Origin: Burkholderia sp. L27(2015) | GTDB lineage: Bacteria; Pseudomonadota; Gammaproteobacteria; Burkholderiales; Burkholderiaceae | Assembly: GCF_009765705.1 (NCBI RefSeq) | Contig: NZ_LMUX01000009.1 | Location: forward strand, 365,269 to 429,268 | Length of the DNA: 64,000 bases | Direction of reading: 5' to 3' | Shown: piece by piece, positions 61,570 through 64,000 of the stretch | Position numbering within the stretch: position 1 is the stretch's first letter | Layout: every line of letters begins with the position of its first letter | Position numbers and translations under genes: made by a program | The notes under the pieces: generated by a model | Databases searched by the model: none | What the model saw: the letters and a program-made list of their open reading frames with translations, nothing else | What the model was told of the DNA's origin: nothing

Positions 61570-63360
61570 ATGCTGGGTAACTTGAGAATCAGGACGCGAT
61601 TGCAAGCGTGCTTCGGGCTGGTGATCGTCTTGTCGCTGCTGACCACGGGCCTGGCGCTCTGGCGCCTGCATTCGGTCGCGACCGCTACCGACACTATGAT
61701 GCATGAGCCGTTGAACAAGGAGCGCTTGATCGCCGAGTTTGCGAGCAACACTGCGGTCGGCGTGCGGCGTACCGCGGCGATCATCAAAAGCAGCGATCCG
61801 GCCGTCGAAGCGTATTTCGGCGACGAACAAAAGCTCTCCAGCAAGCGTACTAACGAGATCCTGGATCGATTGAACGCGACCTTGCAGTCGCCGGATGAAA
61901 AAGCGCTGCTGGAAAAGGTCAACGGCAACCGCGTGGAATTCATCGCGGCACGTACGGCGGTGTTGAACGCCAAGAAAAACGGCCTATCGGCGGAGGCGAA
62001 CCAACAGTTCGACCAGCGCTTCGTGCCTTCCACGAAGGCTATGCAGGATAGCGTGCAGCAACTGCTCGATTTCCAGGAAAAGCAGATCGACGACACCGCA
62101 AAAGGCATAGACGACATTTACGAGACGAGCCGCATGCTGCTGCTCGCCTTGGCGGGCGCGGCATTGGTGTGCGGCGTCGCGTGCGCGGCACTGCTCTCGA
62201 ACAGCATTACCCGGCCTCTACATAAAGCGGTTGATCTGGCACACAGCATCGCCCAAGGCGATTTGACCGTCAGCGCCGCGTCACGGGCCAAGGATGAAAT
62301 CGGCGACCTGTCGCGCGCGCTCGACGAGATGCGTATGAGCTTGACGACGACCTTGGAGCAGGTGCGCGTCGGGATAGGCGCGATCACCACGGCGTCGGGC
62401 GAAATCGCCGACGGCAATGCCGATTTGTCGTCGCGCACCGAGGCGCAGGCGGGCTCGCTGGAGGAAACGGCGAGCTCGATGGAAGAACTGACCCAAACCG
62501 TCAAACAGAATGCGGAAAACGCACGCCAGGCCAACGAACTGGTGATCACGGCCTCGCAGCGCGCGGCGCAAGGCGGGCAGGTGGTGAATCAGGTGATGGA
62601 GATGATGGGCTCGATCAACGCAAGCTCGAGCAAGATCGTCGATATCATCGGTGTCATCGACGGCATTGCGTTACAGACCAATATCCTGGCGCTGAATGCG
62701 GCGGTGGAGGCAGCTCGCGCCGGCGAACAGGGGCGTGGCTTTGCGGTCGTCGCGGCCGAGGTCCGCAGCTTGGCGCAACGCTCGGCCAGTGCGGCCAAGG
62801 AAATCAAGACGCTGATTGGCGATTCGGTGGAAAAAGTCGAAGCGGGCGGCAAGCTCGTGGATCAAGCGGGTGCGGCGATGACGCAGATGGTCGACTCGGT
62901 GCAGCGCGTAACCGGCATCATGAGCGAAATCGTGTCCGCTAGCGACGAACAAAGTGTCGGGATCGAAGAGGTCAACCGCGCCGTCATGCAGATGGACGGG
63001 ATCACGCAGCAAAATGCGGCGCTGGTCGAGCAGGCGGCCGCGGCAGCGGAGAGTATGCGCGATCAGACGTCCCATCTGAGTCAGGCGATCAGCGTGTTCA
63101 AGATGGACAGGCAAACCCAGGCGTCTTCGATGGCGAGGACTTCCTTGGTTGCCAGGGAGCCGTCGCTTGTAAAGGCGCCCGCAATACGGGCAAGCTCGGA
63201 CACTGGCCGGACGGTAAGCCCGAGCGCCAGCCGGAGCAAAGCCACAGCCCCGGCTAAGCGCATCACCCGCAGCGTAGCGACGCCGCCCAAGTCGGCCCCA
63301 CGAGTAGCGCCGCGACCCGTCGCCGTCGCAGCAGGGGACGACGACTGGGAGCAGTTCTAA
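61570..63360 (+). CDS. Methyl-accepting chemotaxis protein (596 aa)
   Basis: A helix at residues 10-30 and another at about 190-212 (LLLALAGAALVCGVACAALL) bracket a four-helix-bundle periplasmic sensor. A HAMP domain (about 213-265) follows, then the signalling hairpin with the conserved tip DGIALQTNILALNAAVEAARAGEQGRGFAV (residues 364-393, read in two parts). The C-terminus is a Pro/Ala-rich linker ending DDDWEQF, an xWxxF sequence like the CheR/CheB tether of E. coli Tar (NWETF). The receptor is probably adapted by methylation. Ligand unknown. Confidence 0.95.
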   Translation: MLGNLRIRTRLQACFGLVIVLSLLTTGLALWRLHSVATATDTMMHEPLNKERLIAEFASNTAVGVRRTAAIIKSSDPAVEAYFGDEQKLSSKRTNEILDRLNATLQSPDEKALLEKVNGNRVEFIAARTAVLNAKKNGLSAEANQQFDQRFVPSTKAMQDSVQQLLDFQEKQIDDTAKGIDDIYETSRMLLLALAGAALVCGVACAALLSNSITRPLHKAVDLAHSIAQGDLTVSAASRAKDEIGDLSRALDEMRMSLTTTLEQVRVGIGAITTASGEIADGNADLSSRTEAQAGSLEETASSMEELTQTVKQNAENARQANELVITASQRAAQGGQVVNQVMEMMGSINASSSKIVDIIGVIDGIALQTNILALNAAVEAARAGEQGRGFAVVAAEVRSLAQRSASAAKEIKTLIGDSVEKVEAGGKLVDQAGAAMTQMVDSVQRVTGIMSEIVSASDEQSVGIEEVNRAVMQMDGITQQNAALVEQAAAAAESMRDQTSHLSQAISVFKMDRQTQASSMARTSLVAREPSLVKAPAIRASSDTGRTVSPSASRSKATAPAKRITRSVATPPKSAPRVAPRPVAVAAGDDDWEQF

Positions 63361-63522
63361 ATCGGAGTCCAAATCGGAGCCTGAGGCTGCGCGACGCGAT
63401 GTCGACGAGACGATCGCGTGGCCTGGCATGAACCGATCCAGCGTGAACCGATCTCGTTGAGCGGATGCAGCCTCAAAGCAATATATTGAGGCGCCTGCAG
63501 CGGAAAAAGCATGTCTACTATG

Positions 63523-63543
63523 TATAATAAACATGCTTATTAT
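63523..63543 (+). promoter_or_regulatory. Palindrome overlapping a -10 box before the exporter gene
   Basis: ATAATAA-ACATGC-TTATTAT (63524-63543) has perfect 7-bp arms, and TATAAT (63523-63528) lies in its left arm. AGCATGT (63509-63515) and ACATGCT (63531-63537) form a further inverted pair. A MarR- or TetR-type repressor is likely, but no regulator gene lies in the window on this side. Confidence 0.6.
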
Positions 63544-63561
63544 ATTCCGAGCCCCCCCGAT

Positions 63562-64000
63562 TCATGTCTGCCGAAGTTAACTCCGAACCTAGCTCAAAGG
63601 TCAGCTCAACAAGCGCCGCCGCTCCAATCAATCGGCCCATGCTCACGATCGCGATCATGCTGGCGACGGTCATCCAGACGCTCGACAGCACCATCGCCAA
63701 CGTCGCACTGCCGCACATGCAAGGCAGCTTGTCGGCGTCGCAGGACGAGATCACGTGGGTATTGACGTCGTACATCATCGCCGCAGCCATCGCGACGCCG
63801 CTGACCGGATGGCTCTCCGAGCGGCTCAGCGTCAAACGCTTGCTGGTGATCTCGATTGCCGGATTCACAGTGGCATCGGCGTTCTGCGGACTCTCCGAGA
63901 CATTGGCGCAGATCGTGGGCTCCCGGCTGCTGCAAGGCATTTTCGGCGCGTCGCTCGTGCCCTTGTCCCAATCGATCCTGCTCGACATCAATCCGCGCGA
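63562..64000 (+). CDS. EmrB/QacA-type (DHA2) MFS exporter, N-terminal part (runs off right edge)
   Basis: The 146 visible residues begin with a 25-residue Ser-rich hydrophilic leader. Helix 1 then carries the family motif TVIQTLDSTIANVALPHMQG, and the following segments read DEITWVLTSYIIAAAIATPL and TGWLSERLSVKRLLVISIAG (motif A region), ending GIFGASLVPLSQSILLDINP. This is the DHA2 14-helix group that exports drugs through an EmrA/TolC-type channel. The stop and any EmrA or TolC partner lie outside the window. A palindrome over the -10 box suggests a local repressor. Confidence 0.93.

Overview
The window looks like chromosomal DNA of a GC-rich betaproteobacterium of the Burkholderiaceae (Burkholderia, Paraburkholderia or Robbsia type). 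The evidence is a Burkholderia-type porin, a small DUF4148 protein, a glucokinase fused to an RpiR/HexR regulator, a monomeric NADP isocitrate dehydrogenase and many LysR, GntR and MocR regulators next to small catabolic operons. This is inferred from protein character only. I see no rRNA, tRNA, CRISPR array, insertion sequence or prophage; the window is metabolic and accessory chromosome.

Layout. 1-4664 (minus): a coupled operon of three SPFH (HflK/HflC-like) membrane proteins and a heavy-metal P-type ATPase that runs off the left edge, preceded by a secreted metallo-beta-lactamase-fold hydrolase. 5968-10617: a complete branched-chain-amino-acid-type ABC importer. 10666-14225: CinA-like protein, mandelate-racemase-type enolase, FadR-type GntR regulator and ketopantoate-reductase-like enzyme, with TTGGTTAACCAA-like operators. 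14248-17669: MFS/spermidine-synthase fusion and an EF-hand protein. 17915-23548: a MocR regulon (amidotransferase, APC permease, MocR regulator, M24 peptidase, FAD/2Fe-2S reductase) tied together by two operators of identical geometry. 23750-33837: diguanylate cyclase, small proteins, LysR/Ldh2/MFS module and isocitrate dehydrogenase. 33924-34960: remains of a chaperone-usher fimbrial locus. 35077-37481: SDR, HxlR regulator and Old Yellow Enzyme.

37534-49194 is a sugar module: an ABC importer of the glucose/mannose (Gts) type, a porin, glucokinase-RpiR, a Gfo/Idh/MocA oxidoreductase, a fructokinase-like kinase and an AGE-family isomerase. The importer and the porin have near-identical promoters (TTGACA-N17-TACAAT and TTGACA-N17-TACGAT), each with a HexR-like palindrome GTAGTTAAACTAC over spacer and -10, so the fused RpiR domain of the glucokinase is the obvious candidate regulator of sugar uptake.

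50898-56579 (minus) is the most unusual segment: two closely similar SGNH hydrolases flank an amidohydrolase-fold protein that has lost its metal ligands, followed by a NodU/CmcH carbamoyltransferase and a 100-residue protein, joined by start/stop overlaps. It looks like a modification cassette of unknown substrate. The right end (56863-64000) holds a BON-like secreted protein, a GAF histidine kinase, a MATE pump divergent from a TetR regulator with paired operators, a chemoreceptor, and the start of an EmrB/QacA-type exporter. Starts were moved from the longest frame wherever a Shine-Dalgarno sequence or stop/start overlap decided the matter.
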